A DNA stretch of 64,000 nt. Source: Calvatia gigantea (Eukaryota > Basidiomycota > Agaricomycetes > Agaricales > Lycoperdaceae). Location of the stretch: positions 868,001 through 932,000 of the forward strand of contig JACAAK010000005.1 in NCBI GenBank assembly GCA_025093985.1. The letters are read 5' to 3'. Every line of letters begins with the position of its first letter. Position 1 is the first letter of the stretch. Below the pieces are notes generated by a model. The model was not told the DNA's origin. It saw only the letters and a program-made list of their open reading frames with translations, and searched no databases. This document shows positions 43,870-56,723 of the stretch, piece by piece. The position numbers and the translations under genes are program-made.

Positions 43870-45651
43870 ATGAACAATCCCGAAAACCAATCTAAGGCTG
43901 TTTCCGACTCGGAAAGTGGCGAACCCGTCCAACAAAATGATAGAATTGTCCTCATCCTTTGTGGTCTTATTGCTTCCGGTAAAGTCAGTGACAATCAGCG
44001 ACTTCTTACTTAATTTCGGAACCGCCGCCTCTGACACATAAACGTCTGGTATCGTTATTATGGGTAGTCGACATTTGCAAAAGCGCTAGAAATGCACTTT
44101 CCGCAGTTTCGGAGGTGCTGCCAGGATGATTTGGGGAGTAGACAGAAGGTGGAGGAAGTAGCGAGGGAGTATTTGGGTCTCGGATACTCGATTTGTGTCG
44201 ACCGGACGAATGTTGATGCAACGTGAGTGATTCTAGATCATATTTTTTATCTTTTGTGGCGTGGCTAGTTCGTCAGTTCATGAAATCGCCATTGCGCCGT
44301 TCAATCGTAAGGTTGACCGCACCATACGGCACGGAATTATACGCACCGTTTCTACGCTGATTTCTGTTTTAAGTCGCGTAACAGACTGACGCAGTTTAAC
44401 GGTCACCAGGCAGAGGTCGCACTGGATCAAGATTGCCCGTGAGTTTCCCGGGACTTCGGTCTGGGTGATTGTGTTCGACACACCTTACGAGGTTAGTATA
44501 ATTAGTCTAATCTGATAAACTTCCATTCCCCTCTTTCTACTCCCGCATCCGCCAATTTGGGTTCACGGCGGTGGAGCACCCTGATCTGATGAGAAGACAT
44601 GGTGAATTCAAATTTTATTCACGCATACGCTTCTTAACCTTCCTCCCTGACGCCTTTCTTTTTTGGGATGAGACAAGTCGCTGACCATTTTCTGTCTTTT
44701 GTCACTGCCCAAATAGATTTGCGCTGAAAGACTCCGAAAGAGTGAGTACCCTCGAAGGTTCTTTTATATCCTTCTGTTACGATTGAGAATCAATGGAAGG
44801 GATAACGATCAACCCTTGCTTTCTGTCACTTTTGTCTTTCCACCTTCAAATTATGCTGTTTTCCTAATTTTATCCTCGCCTCGTTCTCCCATGTCTGAAA
44901 TTATGTCATTCTCCCCAACGAAACAGGAGCATCACATCCCACCATTAAATCCGCAGAACAGGGACTCCCAATCCTCGCTCGTTTCGCCAATGCTTTTCAT
45001 CACCCGGCTCCTCACGAGGGGTACGACTGTATTCTGTACTTGCAACCGTCTTCCCTATCTCGAAACTCACAGGAAGGTTCGGTCCCGGGTCTAGGCTCTT
45101 TGGGATCAGGACCGGAAGACTTGGATTTCTACACCAAGCCTGAAATATCTTCCATCCTTCACCGGGTCAAAGGCTCCCCTGCAACGTTGCCACCATATAA
45201 CCCCCTGTTCCCTTCTAATTTTACTGCGCTATCTGGAACATCTGCTATTGGTCCGCAGCGAAGGCACAGGGCCTCACAAGGGTACCATGGGAATCTGTCA
45301 TACTCCCCACACCTTCCGCATTTACCTCCTCCTCCGCCTGTTCACCATCCTGGTTTCGGGCAAGATCAAGGAAACTCAGGTAACATCGGCGATGATTACG
45401 AACCCCATCTACGTCGTTCCCGGGGATATGAGGCTAATCTTCAGCTTCACCACTCACAGCCACGCTCGAAGGCTGCCGCCGCTCGCGCGTTATCGCAGGA
45501 AGTCGGTGCGGATCCCAGCAACTCAAAGTCACAGTCAAGGTACTATGGTATTACCCTTGGCAGAAGTTTCAATGGAGTTAGTAGTCTAAACTCGGGATGT
45601 GATGGTGATGAACCACGAAAGGAACAACGGGATGACAGCGCCGCTGTATGA
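43870..45651 (+). CDS. P-loop kinase-like protein related to the kinase half of PNKP, with a long disordered tail
   Basis: The start MNNPENQSKAVSD is followed by VLILCGLIASGKS, a Walker A split by an intron after Gly-Lys. Then come CQDDLGSRQKVEEVAREYLG, YSICVDRTNVDATQRSHWI and SVWVIVFDTPYE, the pattern of the AAA_33/polynucleotide-kinase-like family (the QDDLG, DRTNV and QRxxW motifs). A short exon, ICAERLRKR, leads to HPTIKSAEQGLPILARFAN and EGYDCILYLQP. The last roughly 190 residues are Ser/Pro/His/Gly-rich, with a PPPPP-type run, and probably disordered. No phosphatase half is seen, so a 5'-kinase or tRNA/RNA repair role is possible but unproven. Confidence 0.8.
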
Positions 45652-47221
45652 TGAGAGAACGACATTCATTCATTCCTACGAAATAAATTCTTTCGCAGCT
45701 TCTAGAGAGCGCAGAGTATACCTGTCGGGTTAAAAACTTATCGGCTATACGGGGAGCACTAATGAAGTGCACCAAAAAAACACATAGCGCCTATCAAGTA
45801 TTGAATTTATTTCATTTAATTAACACGACCCTATCTACTGTAACAAGGATCGTCGATCCTTGACACGGGGCCTCATAGCACGCCTCGATCGGAACAATGT
45901 CCCAGCATTGGCTCATCCACTCAAACCATCCGATCAGTGTGCTTCCCTGCATCCATTAGCCTGTATCAGGTCCTTCCCGTCCAGTTTACCAGATCCCTCC
46001 TACACACACTGATATACAATATCCCATTCGAAGCGGACATAGCTCACGTATATGATTTTATGCAATCGTGCCGGGAACAAAAACAATAAACCTCCAATAT
46101 CACAATAATACTTACTACACCATTCCCACCGCCTTGATTTTGGTTTTGTTGAGAACATTTGGGTTATACAATACTTATGTGTGGAGCCGCGGGCTGAGTT
46201 CGGTCGAGGGGTTGGTTCTTAGGACACTTTTGTGGAAAGACGGCCGCTGGGTGGCGATATATTTCTCCGACCCACGGAATTGGTGACGGACGATTGCTTC
46301 TAGGTTTTTCTGGCACCGCAGGTGGGTACATCCGTGCCACGCTCCAAAGGCTTCGGCCGTTCCCCTCGCGTCGAAGCAATCGTGTAACCACATGCCAAGG
46401 CGATGATGGTAGTGGTATAACTGGTCGCAGGCCCGTAATATTATTTTTGTAGATGTGGCTTCTGGTAAAATTACTGAGTTGCTTGCGTTGTGGTAGCGAA
46501 GTCATGAGATTCTGTTTCAACAACCCCCGCGGAGCGGAAGTGTCTGTCGTAAATCAGGCTGCCCCGCTTACATTCTAGACAGCTGAGCGGACATTATTTC
46601 AGGGTTTCTGAAGTCTGAGGGCTATGGTGCCATGGTACCCACCGTAGGTTTCTGATCCCCGTTGAGCGGAGAGTTGACACAGGCAGGCCTTCCTTCACGA
46701 GTTCGTTGGGCACCTGCCGTGAGGGTGTGTAGCGCTCCGCTCTTCGGCGTCACTCTGGGGGTCGAGGTCGTCTCAGGGGTTTTTGTAAGCAAGTGTCACC
46801 CTATTATGGATGGATGTATACGACATAACCCGCGGCGTCGGCCGGATGGCAGCATTCAACATCAAGATTACTCCCTGAGTGTACCGGGAGCCATTGCCCA
46901 GGACTTGAGTCAAGAACGAGCTCCTCCAAGGATTAGGGTAGGAGGTCCCTGTGGCGGTGGCCGCTCAGGAGCAACGTAGGATAATACTATAGGAGAACCG
47001 CATTCATAATCTCTGGTGATGGGCCATTTTGTAACTCTACACAAGGCCACGAGCATTAGCCGATAACAAGTTGAGATAATTTAGCGCAATCTGCGGTAGT
47101 GGGGGAACCTGCCCGCCATGGTCGGGCACATCTAGACTAGACTCGACTCAGGATGACTTAACGTCAGGTTGGTCCGTCATAGCCTCCACTTGCTTCATTT
47201 TGTTACCCAAAAGCTTTGCGC
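45652..47221. other. Gene desert of 1.6 kb, nothing supported
   Basis: Several short open frames on both strands (46164-46523 reverse, 46662-46979 forward) lack motifs and overlap each other. No repeats, tRNA boxes or transposon ends were recognised. The left end is the kinase 3' region and the right end the TPR gene 3' region. Confidence 0.4.
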
Positions 47222-48226
47222 TCACCTGAGATGAATGCCCTGAATACGCGTGGAGTGGTTGAATTGACGGCTAGTACGACTTACGTTGCGTATGTGCATG
47301 GCGGCGCGCTCGACGCCAAATTCTTTGCTGAGTTTGTATTTTTCAAGGGCCTCTTCCAATCTACCGGCTTAGAGTGGGCTAATATTAGAACGAATTGTAT
47401 AAGGGTACGTGAGGGTGAAGACGACACTGACTGGCTTCCAACACAGCAGCATGATTGAAAGCTATTTCGGGGTCTTCGGGAGAGAGAGAGGATGCTATCC
47501 TGGCGGACGTCTCGGTAAGGGAGAAGCAACATAATGAGTCGGCTTACTCGAGGTGGTGGAGAGCAAGGTCTGGACGCGGAACTTTACACAGGTGTGAGCC
47601 GTTTATGACATAGCAGAGGATAAAGACGTACCAGGAGAGATGATGTAAGCGCTTGCGAGGTCTGTGTGTATATCAGCGTATGTGGTGTCGGGAGGGGGCT
47701 GGGGAATATACTTGTGTGTGCATCTGGGCTTGATGGCTGGAGTGCAATCGACTCCTTCCATGCGGCAATTGCGTCGTCATACTCCTCTAGATTCTTGTTA
47801 AGCGAAAGATTTAGTCAGCACAATGAAGGATTACAAACTCAAGTGGTAGTGTGTTACACCAAGGTTGAAGAGCGAGCTTGCATTTTTCTTAATCTCTGCG
47901 CTCCGTTTGTAGAGCTCCTTTGCACCCTGTACGTCGCCCTCCTCGAGTTTGGCAGTACCTTGTTCCAGGCATCGCACCGCCTCCGCTTCCGCTGGGTCGG
48001 ATGCGGTTGAATGCGGGGTTATGGATGTAGCCCATCCTAATACCGGAGGGACTGAGAAAGAAGCTCTGGACGAGTCACAACAAGCCGACATACTTCTCAG
48101 AGCAGGTCCCGCGCTTCTAGGGTACACCCTCCTGGGTAAACTATGAGAACGATGTCGGACACCCGTTGCAAAGGATCGAGATACGAGACGTGCGAGTTCG
48201 CGGGACTGACGTGTGGCAGAGAACAT
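47222..48226 (-). CDS. TPR-repeat protein, probably mitochondrial
   Basis: The start MFSATRQSRELARLVSRSF is Arg/Ser-rich without acids, a likely mitochondrial targeting peptide. Helical TPR-type repeats follow over several short exons: AKLEEGDVQGAKELYKRSAE, NLGVTHYHLKEYDDAIAAW, DAHTNLASAYIISPVPRPD, FNHAAVLEAG and LEEALEKYKLSKEFGVERAA. Joining these exons needs only standard GT-AG introns. The stop was placed at 47222 after a short last exon, which is the least certain part. Its function is unknown; a fungal import or assembly helper is plausible. It is divergent with TIM23 (170 bp). Confidence 0.7.
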
Positions 48227-48396
48227 TTTATGTTTAAGTCGGTATTAATTGTGTGTGGCTTTCTTGTAATGACATAGAGAGTCACGTGGGCGATTCCCCT
48301 GTTCCGAAAATTTGGGCCAGCATGGCTGTCCGTACGCGTTTTTACTCACCCTCATCGTTCACCACGTCCATCTCCTCTCCTTCGTCTCTGTCTGCC

Positions 48397-49320
48397 ATGT
48401 CGTCGTACAACTCACGTCCAGATGTCTCTTCTGAACCCTCCGACGTCCTTCGTGCTGCAGACTTTTCCAAGCCGGGTGCTACATCCTCTTCGGAGCATGT
48501 CCCGACAGCGAACGACCTTCTCATGGCTGCTTATGACCCAGCAAAGCTGCACCCCTTGGCTGGTCTAGGAGACAAACTTGACTACCTGCTTCTTGATGAT
48601 GACAAGACAAATGACCTCCCTGGCGCCGATACGGCTATACCTTCACGGGGGTGGAGTGATGACCTTTGCTATGGGACCGGAACCATGTATCTCAGCGGTA
48701 TGTAGGGATCTCTTTCAACTTACTCAATTCGCATCTCGTCTTTTCGCTTCGGGCCTCGCTTAATCCCTGCATCTCTCTCACCTTATCTCGCCACTTTGGT
48801 TGTCCCATTCTTGGGTCGCTTATTGTTTTGAATTGTCACATGTTCACCTTCATTTTCTAGGACTCGCCCTTGGTGGTATGTGGGGGTTAAGAGAAGGCGC
48901 TCGACGGCCACTCGCCGTTTCTAACGCTAGACTACGGGTCAACAGTATCCTTAATTCGGTCACGAGAAGAGGCACTTTTATTGGTAATTCGGCTGGTGTC
49001 ATGGGTGTGTTCTCTCTTTTCTCCTTTCGTATGCCCTCGCTCAATTTCACCTCGTGTTTCTTTTACACAGCTCTTGTATATAACGCTATTAACTCTTCTA
49101 TTGATGCTGCGCGTGGAAAACACGATACCCTCGGCAGTATGGCCGCTGGTGCGTTGACAGGTGCACTATACAAGTCAACAGGTAATTAGTTTACGTCGTG
49201 ACATCTGGAATCTGCAACCCTAATTGCATCTTCTCAGCCGGGGCCAAGCCAATAATCGTTGCTGTGACAATTGGTTCTGGAATGGCAGGCATTTGGAGCT
49301 TTGCGAAAAAGAGTGTTTGA
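48397..49320 (+). CDS. TIM23: Tim23, channel subunit of the presequence translocase
   Basis: Forms the inner-membrane channel for matrix-bound precursors. Exons 48397-48697, 48861-49004, 49071-49181 and 49238-49320 join to 212 residues, the normal size. The N-terminal intermembrane-space part has LHPLAGLGDKLDYLLLDDD. The membrane part has LCYGTGTMYLSGLALGG, RRGTFIGNSAGVMALVYN and DTLGSMAAGALTGALYKST, the Tim17/22/23 signature with small-residue helices. An upstream Met at 48324 (MAVRTRF) is possible, but 48397 (MSSYNSRPDV) fits the family length. Confidence 0.94.
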
Positions 49321-49679
49321 TTCCACCATAGATGTAATTACAACTTTAATTCCCTCCCCACTCTTCTGGTTCTCTGTCCTTGGCAATCGTGTGTTGTTTT
49401 TTTTAAAGAACAAGGCTCGGGAAGAGGGACCACTACCTCGGAGTGGGTTCGGGTATCCGTTTGTTCGGTCTGGCAGATTGTCCCCTGATATGGACTTGTG
49501 ATCTGACATATTTCCAGAACTTTAGATGATGTCTGTCGCTTCATTGTCTTCATCTTCATACGCGTCTAGCTCTTACCCCTTTCAAGAATGATATAAATTA
49601 ATCGTCCCGTTAACCCTCTAGTTCTCATTCAAGCCCAGCCGGCGAAATTGTACATCACTGAAGCGTAAGCCAGACCCTA

Positions 49680-51081
49680 ATGTCACGGGCGTGTTCCGAT
49701 TCCGAGAAGGTCCTCAACTATGACGACAACTTGGTCTCTCCCGAGCCCAAAAACAGTGTATGGGTGTGGACACCTGCAACATGGTCGTGTAAAGGGATCC
49801 GATTCGTATACAAAGTTAAACCCTCACTCATCTGTCCCACATGTGTGGCTGACAACCTGTTGTCTTAATGGTTACAGGCTTCCTCTCCGGTAAAGATCAG
49901 GCTCACGAACGACGATCGTCATGTGCCATCTTCAACTCCGCTACCTTTTTCCATTCGCCGACGAGCCAAAAGGACATCCTGTAGACCCTCTTTTTGCATA
50001 AAATATGCTTCTGGCCAGGCAGCCAACCGCTTTACTCCTTACACCCAACGGTCTGGTGGCAGTAGTGGCTATTCTACTTCTTCCCACTCACCTCCCTCTT
50101 CTAACTCTCGCTCCCCTGCGAGCCATAGCCCTCCTTCCAGCCAACATTCGTTCATTGGGTATCCTTCTCACCCCCCTCCAAACTCTCGACTTCAGCCCAG
50201 GATTCAGGTTTCTTCGCTCCTCGCGTCGCCTCAGTCGAGGTAAGCCCTTCCCTTCCACCATCTATGTTGAGCACCAATCAAGTCATAGGACGTACCGCCT
50301 CGAAGTTGTCCAACATCCGCAAAGAACCGCGGAATTCGGACACGCTAGTCTTTCTCGACTCCCCATAACTCCACCAATCATTGCGCAACTGACTGTAACA
50401 GACCCCTCTGGCAACTCCGTCGTGCCGTACGTATTCTTTCATCTATCAATGTCTTCTGTTTCTCTTCGTAGCCTCCGTTGTTGACGTTACGTTTTATATT
50501 GACCGTTGTTTTGGTGCTACAGCGAGGCGGAGTTGCCATTCCTCGTCGCGCATCTGTCGCTATACTTGGAGGATGATTCGCCGTTGAATATGGGTTCTGA
50601 TATTGGATGCGGCAGCTCGCCACCAATATTGTATGGTAATCTCGTTTCCTCTGTAGAGCAGCTCGAGGATCCTCAAGGAAACATGGGATTGTATTTTGTC
50701 TTCTCGGATGTCAGCATTCGGTGGCGTGGTCAGTACAAGCTGGGGATCAGCCTCACGAAACTATCGGAGTGAGTGCGAATATTTGAAAAGCTTTTTAGTC
50801 GCGGTGGTTGATTTATTCCAGAACCGATCCTTCGGGATCCATTGGCCTAGCTGGTCAAGGGACGGTTGTGGCCGAGGCAAGAACGAGGATATTTGATGTT
50901 CTGGCTTTGAACCAGTATACCGCCGTTCGTATGTCGGTTCCGATTAAATGTTTTAGTCACAAAGCTGACAAACCCTATCTCAGTGGGCCTTCCCTCCTGT
51001 GAAGCTCCTACTCGCTTGACACAGTGTTTCCTTCGGCAGGGGGCCAGGATGTTCACATACATGCCTCCGACGAGTTCGTAG
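49680..51081 (+). CDS. Velvet-domain transcription factor
   Basis: A fungal regulator linking development, sporulation and secondary metabolism; velvet proteins bind DNA as dimers. The core reads YRLEVVQHPQRTAEFGHASL, ITPPIIAQLTVTDPSGNSVV, ELPFLVAHLSLYLED, YGNLVSSVEQLEDPQGNMG, VFSDVSIRWRGQYKLGISL and VVAEARTRIFDV. It ends RLTQCFLRQGARMFTYMPP at 51081. The N-terminal about 120 residues are Ser/Pro-rich and disordered. The start at 49680 (MSRACSDSEKV) is the best fit, since exon 2 has no internal Met and a GTATGG..TTACAG intron joins them in phase; it remains uncertain. Which velvet class it belongs to (VosA-, VelB- or VelC-like) I cannot decide. Confidence 0.9.
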
Positions 51082-51628
51082 GGATTTTTAATTGAATAGG
51101 TTGATGATATTTTCTTTCGTTCCTCGTAATTATTCATTATTCCCCTAAATGGACTCTTAATCTTGGGTTTTCGTGCTCTCTTGGTATCCTTGGTGTATAT
51201 ATCCCAATCCAGCATTTTCCGCAATCTCGCAGTTCGGCAAAAGTGGCGGCTAATCCTGTGCAAGATCACGTGTGTGGAACAGCCATGTTGCAGTGGCGAT
51301 CCCCATTCCGATTCGGCTCAAAATTATGTCGAGGCGAAAGAAAGTAGTAGTGTCGGGTTAAACTGTCCGCTCAAATCGTGAAGGAGAGGGGGTGTGTAGC
51401 CTAGACGGAGACGAGTTGAGTGTTTGGATCACGCATATCAGCCGCATGTTTGCCTCGCCTTTGTCGGGTGGGCCAGGGACCAAAGCCAGGGACCCCACAG
51501 CAGCAGCGCCTCGCGCCAATTTCGGACAACGCGTGTGATAAATAGCACTTATTTAGCGTGCGCAAACACTGACATCTAATTCTTCTTTTTCTTTCTCTCT
51601 CTTCCACCACCTTCTCATCACTCTCGCC

Positions 51629-52328
51629 ATGAGCTCAAACGATTATTACGGAAAGCAGGATCAGCAAGCCCCACCCCCTCAAGGCGGTTATTATCCTCCA
51701 CCACAAGGTGTGTTTTCCGCTCCGGTAGACCAGTTATCCGGAAAATAGGAAATTTCGATATCCTGGGTTTTCTCCATGGATGAAACTCGATGAAACACTG
51801 GTGGTTGGAGTGTTAAGTTGGGAATTTATGGTCCCGTTGGCTTTGTGGACGATAAAATGTTTAGGGGCTTGTAGGCTGACAACTCGTACCACTCCGCAGG
51901 TCCTCCTCCGGGTGGTCAAGGTGGTTATTATCCTCAGGTGAGTTGTTGCTCTTGCTTACCTAGGGGAGTACTCTGACAGTTCGGCTATTCAGCAACCTCC
52001 TCAATCATACCAGGGTGGCTATTACCAGGGCCCACCTCCTCCCGGTGGTGGCTATCCCCAACAAGGTTATGCCCCTCAGCCTGGACAACCCCAGACAGTT
52101 TATGTGTATGTGCCGTCTTGGTTCACCTCCGTGCAGAGCATTGATAGGCATCTAGGCAACAGGAGGCCAAAAAGGATTCAGGAGCAGCATCCACTGGTTG
52201 CATGGCCTGCTTGGCAGGTCTCTGCCTGTGTTGCTGTGCAGAGGGTACGAACTGCGTTATTTATGCCGCTTAACTGCTGAATTAATTGGATGTTGAATTT
52301 TGTAGAAATCTGTGACTGTATCTTCTAA
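51629..52328 (+). CDS. Small Gly/Pro/Tyr-rich protein with a Cys-rich CYSTM-like end
   Basis: Four introns split a roughly 90-residue protein. The first part, MSSNDYYGKQDQQAPPPQGG, runs into repeated GGYYPQ and PPPGG units, a disordered XYPPX-type segment. The end, GCMACLAGLCLCCCAEEICD, resembles CYSTM modules that insert in membranes and occur in stress-related eukaryotic proteins. All intron borders are GT-AG and the stop is the TAA at 52326-52328. Localisation at the plasma membrane is likely from the family; the specific role is unknown. Confidence 0.82.
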
Positions 52329-52900
52329 GAGGCGAACCATGCGAGTCATGGCATGATACGACGATCTCGATGTCTTCTTCACTTTTGACGCTTGGCGGGG
52401 ACTTGTATTCTTCCATCTCTTTGCGTTATTATTCGGTCTACGTTTGTAGCGCTACTTTTTTTGTGCCCAATGGAACGAAGGGTTTTTTTTATTCTTCCGA
52501 CGTATTTCGGCTCGTTGGGACATCCCTTATGAGAACAGTTCTCGGATTTATATTTAGGCTATAGGCCCTTGTTCTATTCAGAGCTTAGCCGGGGTTGACG
52601 GGTTTGCCGCCAACCACGACGTCTGGTCACTGGAAGTGCCTGGTCATGCTGAACCCCCAGTTGTAATTGAATAATGGATGGCATTTCGGCAATTGTTCAG
52701 CACACCTTCCAGCTCGAGCCCCCCCACTCTGAGTGAACTGATATGTAATTAGCAGCTCCAAAGCATTCTATTGTCACGTGAATGAATAAACCGGACAACG
52801 GGATTGGCTGGCAAATTCCCGATTCATCCCGTCCTGGTTAGGGTCACGCGTGACAAAAGTCACCTACATCTCCCCCTCCTCCGAAAAACCTGCATCCAAA

Positions 52901-54232
52901 ATGCTGTCGAGGCTAACTGCAGGAGCCTTCAAGAAAGCAGCCAGCTTTGGCGCACCGCGCGCAACCGTATTTTTAGGCTCCCGCACTGCCTCCGTGTGTT
53001 CGTTTCCCGAGTTTGAAATGTCGTGTTCTAACCAACGAATTTTGTGACGGTACTCCAGGCCCGCTTTGCTTCAACCAAGGCTTCTCCATCCGCTTTCGAG
53101 GTGTGTGTATTTGCAATCAGAGAGAAAACAAGTGTCCTGAAGGTAGTCCATAGTCGTTCGCAAACTCGCGCTCAGCGTTCGCGTCCGCGTCCCTTTTCAC
53201 CGTTGGTTCAATAGCCTGGTATACCCACCTCTACGGCACCCTTCCCTTCATTGGTGAAGTACACGCTAGTCACCTCAGCGACGAAGGTCTTCATCCTTCT
53301 GCCTATCCATGGTCCCACAAAGGTCTGCTAGACTCGTTCGACCACGCCAGGTGAGCCCGATCTTTTCCGTCACGGGATGCGGCGCTCAGTTATTATTTCC
53401 GAAATTAGCATTCGTCGCGGTTACCAGGTGTATCGTGAGGTTTGCGCGGCATGTCACTCTCTTGACCGTATTGCATGGCGTAATCTTGTTGGTGTATCAC
53501 ACACTGCGGATGAGGCGCGTGTGATGGCTGAGGAGGTTGAATACCCGGACGGCCCTAATGACCAGGGAGAGATGTTCCAGCGCCCTGGTAAACTTGCGGA
53601 TTATATGCCTGCTCCTTATCCTAATGAGGAGGCTGCCCGTGCTGGTAATAATGGTGCGCTTCCTCCCGACTTGAGTTTGATCATTAAGGCTCGCCATGGT
53701 GGTGCCGTACGTTTTGGATTTCGTCTTGGCTGGCCGTGCGGTATTGCTTATTTGGTGTTAGGACTATGTTTTCTCGCTTTTGACTGGTTATATCGATCCC
53801 CCTGCTGGTGTTGAAGTCCGCGAGGGCATGAGCTATAACCCATACTTCCCTGGCGGTGCTATTTCCATGGCTCGTGTTCTCTTCGATGGTTTGGTCGAGT
53901 ACGATGATGGTAAGTGGTCCTGAAAAAGTCATGGGTGTATAACTAATAAATCTGTAGGTACCCCTGCTACGGCCTCACAAATGGCCAAGGATGTTGTCAC
54001 CTTCCTCAGCTGGGCTGCTGAGCCCGAGCACGATCAGAGAAAACAGTATGGTATCAAGGCCGTCATTCCTTTTCTCTACTCTGTTCTGGCTATCCCTCTA
54101 TGTCAAACGATTCAAGTGGGGCGTCATCAAGAACAGGAAAATTAGTGAGTTCTGAATTCTATTCCTCCTGGATCGCTCCTGAAGGCCTGGTTTTTTACCT
54201 TAGTCTACAACCCTCCTAACGGTACTCATTAG
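52901..54232 (+). CDS. CYT1: Cytochrome c1 of respiratory complex III (one frame break)
   Basis: The haem-bearing subunit that passes electrons from the Rieske protein to cytochrome c. The start [18 protein letters not shown] is a mitochondrial presequence. Next are [20 protein letters not shown] (CxxCH haem site), [32 protein letters not shown], the [17 protein letters not shown] axial Met region, and [15 protein letters not shown]. The C-terminal membrane anchor [18 protein letters not shown] continues only if one base is dropped around 54067-54073 (ATTCCTTTTC). A last GTGAGT intron then yields [14 protein letters not shown] with the stop at 54230-54232. As written, the protein would end without the anchor, which an essential gene could hardly tolerate, so a sequence error is likely. 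Confidence 0.93.
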
Positions 54233-54528
54233 TAGGGGGTACTATGGGCACATTCTTAGATAACATTTATGTTGAGGAGCTATACATCAATCTGCTAATA
54301 GAACTGCGCGAAAAATATTCACCGCTCATTCCCGTCGCCCGTTTGAATGACAGATGTTGGGTCTTATTTATCAGACCCCTGGGATAATTCCCACGATCAG
54401 TAATTTCCGTGACATGCTTTGCCTCACCTCACTTCACCGTGGTTACATTGTTACATTGCTACTTCGCTCTCTATAGTTCCAATCCCTTTACTTCAATACC
54501 ACATTCTATACTGACAGGATCATCTGAC

Positions 54529-56428
54529 ATGTCAAGCGAATCCTGGCCTCCTCAGCTGAAGTGAGTTAATGAACAGTTATCTGTCGAATCGTGGGTTCAT
54601 GAATTACTGACTGACACAGAGAATGGGTCGCGAAATGCCTCGGACAAATGACTGACGCAAACAGAACAGAGGCACAAGCTGAACTAAGACAGGTAATCGC
54701 TGACGCTTTCGCCGCTCATACGCTCTGGACGACAGATTGGGAGGCAGTCCAACTGAAAAGGTTCCATGCTCATTGTGCTACTTGAAGATATCCTGACGCT
54801 GATTTGTCCGTTTGTACCCCTGCAGTCTTGCTCCTAAACCTCCGCTGAATTTTAGCAACCTCAAGCGCAAAATGTATGGGCAAATCTTGGTCAGGTCTGG
54901 ATCGCTCATCACCAACATTTCCTTGTATAGCGCATCTGAGAATGCCCAACCACCATTAAGCAAGAAAGCAAAGAAAGCTTTAAAGCAAGCGCAACACGCA
55001 CAAGTCTCAGCAGGTTCACATTATTCCTCAGTTGTTGACTACAATGACCAAGTTGCACTTAATCGGAGAGCTGAGAGGTTCCAGCGGGAGCATGAGTTGG
55101 AGAAGGCGAAGCATTTACGCAAGACGCCTTATCAGTCTGCCAACTCTGGTAATGCATACTCGTATGGGAATGGGAGAGCTGTGTCGATGTTTTCGAATGG
55201 GAATGGCGTGGATGAGCCTGAGGCTGATCCGGTGAGTCATCATCGAGCTTGATGTGATTGTATTGGGGGGTGGAGGTTGATGTGGGATTGTTGTTAGAAT
55301 GTGATTGAGTGGGATAAACATACGATCGTTGGGACTTCGCAAGAGATCTTCAAGGATTATCTGCGGCTAACCAGTGTAAGTACCTCTCCTTTTGGGTTAT
55401 TCCGTGAACTTATGATGTTAATGACCAGGAGCCTAAACCCGAGACAATTCGACCATATCCTGTCCTTCAGGTTACCCTTGGAGAACTCAAGAAACGCTGG
55501 CGAGAAAAGACGCCTTATCACTGGATCTGCAGTCAATTCAAGAGCCTACGACAAGATCTCACAGTGCGTCGTGATCCTCTACTAGACCCTACCTGATTCA
55601 AAGCACCCCCCCTCATAGGTCCAACGGATAAAAAACGAATTCACTGTGCAAGTATATGAGATCCATGCCCGGATGGCTCTCGAAACTGTGAGTCGTTGGT
55701 AAGTTCTTTGTTATCATGCACAAATTGAACATTGGGCCACCCAGGGCGACATGGTGGAGTACAACCAATGCCAAGCTACTTTGAAAAATTTGTATGATCT
55801 TGGAATCCCAGGCAAAGTCGAAGAGTTTACGGCTTATCGAATCCTCATGCTTCTCCACGGACGCAATCGCAGCGGTGAGTTAAACAGCCCAATAACCTGA
55901 AAAAAAAGTCTTCCTTGCTGATAATGGGGCGGCTTTTCCAGAATTGAATTTATTTGTAGGTCAGCTAACACCGAAACAGAAAGCGGATGAAGCCGTTCAA
56001 CATGCGTTGGCGGTTCAGCGAGCGATTGCTTTGGGCAACTACCACTCGCTATTTGAATTGTACCTTGCAGCCCCTAACATGGGCGCATATATCATGGATC
56101 ACTTTATCGATCGTGAACGAATGCGCGCTCTTATCACTATCTCGAGAGCGTAAGTCTTCCAAAAACACAGGACAGCACAACTGAAATACTGATTGTTGTT
56201 GTTGATTGCAGATATAAAACGATACCGCTAACATTCATCCACAATGAACTCGCATTTGATTCATTGGAAGCAGCACGGACATTCCTCGCAGACCACTCAT
56301 GTGCTTTCTTCTTGGACACCAACGTCGATGATAACCAAAAGAACTTGGACTGTAAACCGGCAATACCTAGACTTATGGAAGTCTATGAAACGAAATATCG
56401 TAAGGTTGGAATCAAAGGTGCAATATAA
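54529..56428 (+). CDS. SAC3/GANP-domain protein of the Thp3/LENG8 type
   Basis: Thp3 acts with Csn12 in transcription elongation and mRNA processing (yeast knowledge). The start MSSESWPPQLKEWVAKCLGQ is followed by RKMYGQILVRSGSLITNISL-like sequence and a low-complexity middle (Ser/Asn/Gly). The SAC3 core reads VIEWDKHTIVGTSQEIFKDY, LGELKKRWREKTPYHWICSQ, SLRQDLTVQRIKNEFTVQVY, MVEYNQCQATLKNLYD and LHGRNRSELN. It ends DRERMRALITISRAY and NVDDNQKNLDCKP. All exons splice in frame. The assignment is based on the TPYHWICSQF and QDLTVQRI motifs, which are diagnostic of this subfamily. Confidence 0.87.
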
Positions 56429-56723
56429 CTTTCCCTTCTTTTCCGTTTTCGTCTTCCCCGGCAATTTTGAGAGGCGGTCGGGGCTGCGTCGCGAGGGGGG
56501 GCTGTTGTTGGTTGTTGGTGTGTTGTATGCATACTTTGATTGTTTGGTTCTTGGTTAGGTTGTTGCACGTTCACTCATCGGGTATTCCTAAAAACGATGA
56601 TGGGTGATGTTGTATTGTTTTATAGACTCGCTTTATGCGTATGCGCAATTTAATGCAATATGGAATGCGGAATACCAAATAACGTTGTTACAATAAGGAT
56701 AAAGGGAAACATTGGATATTTGA

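Noticed and set aside
46164..46523. 119-codon reverse frame in the 45.7-47.2 kb gap
   Set aside because: It has no motif, overlaps other chance frames on both strands, and is not supported by neighbours.
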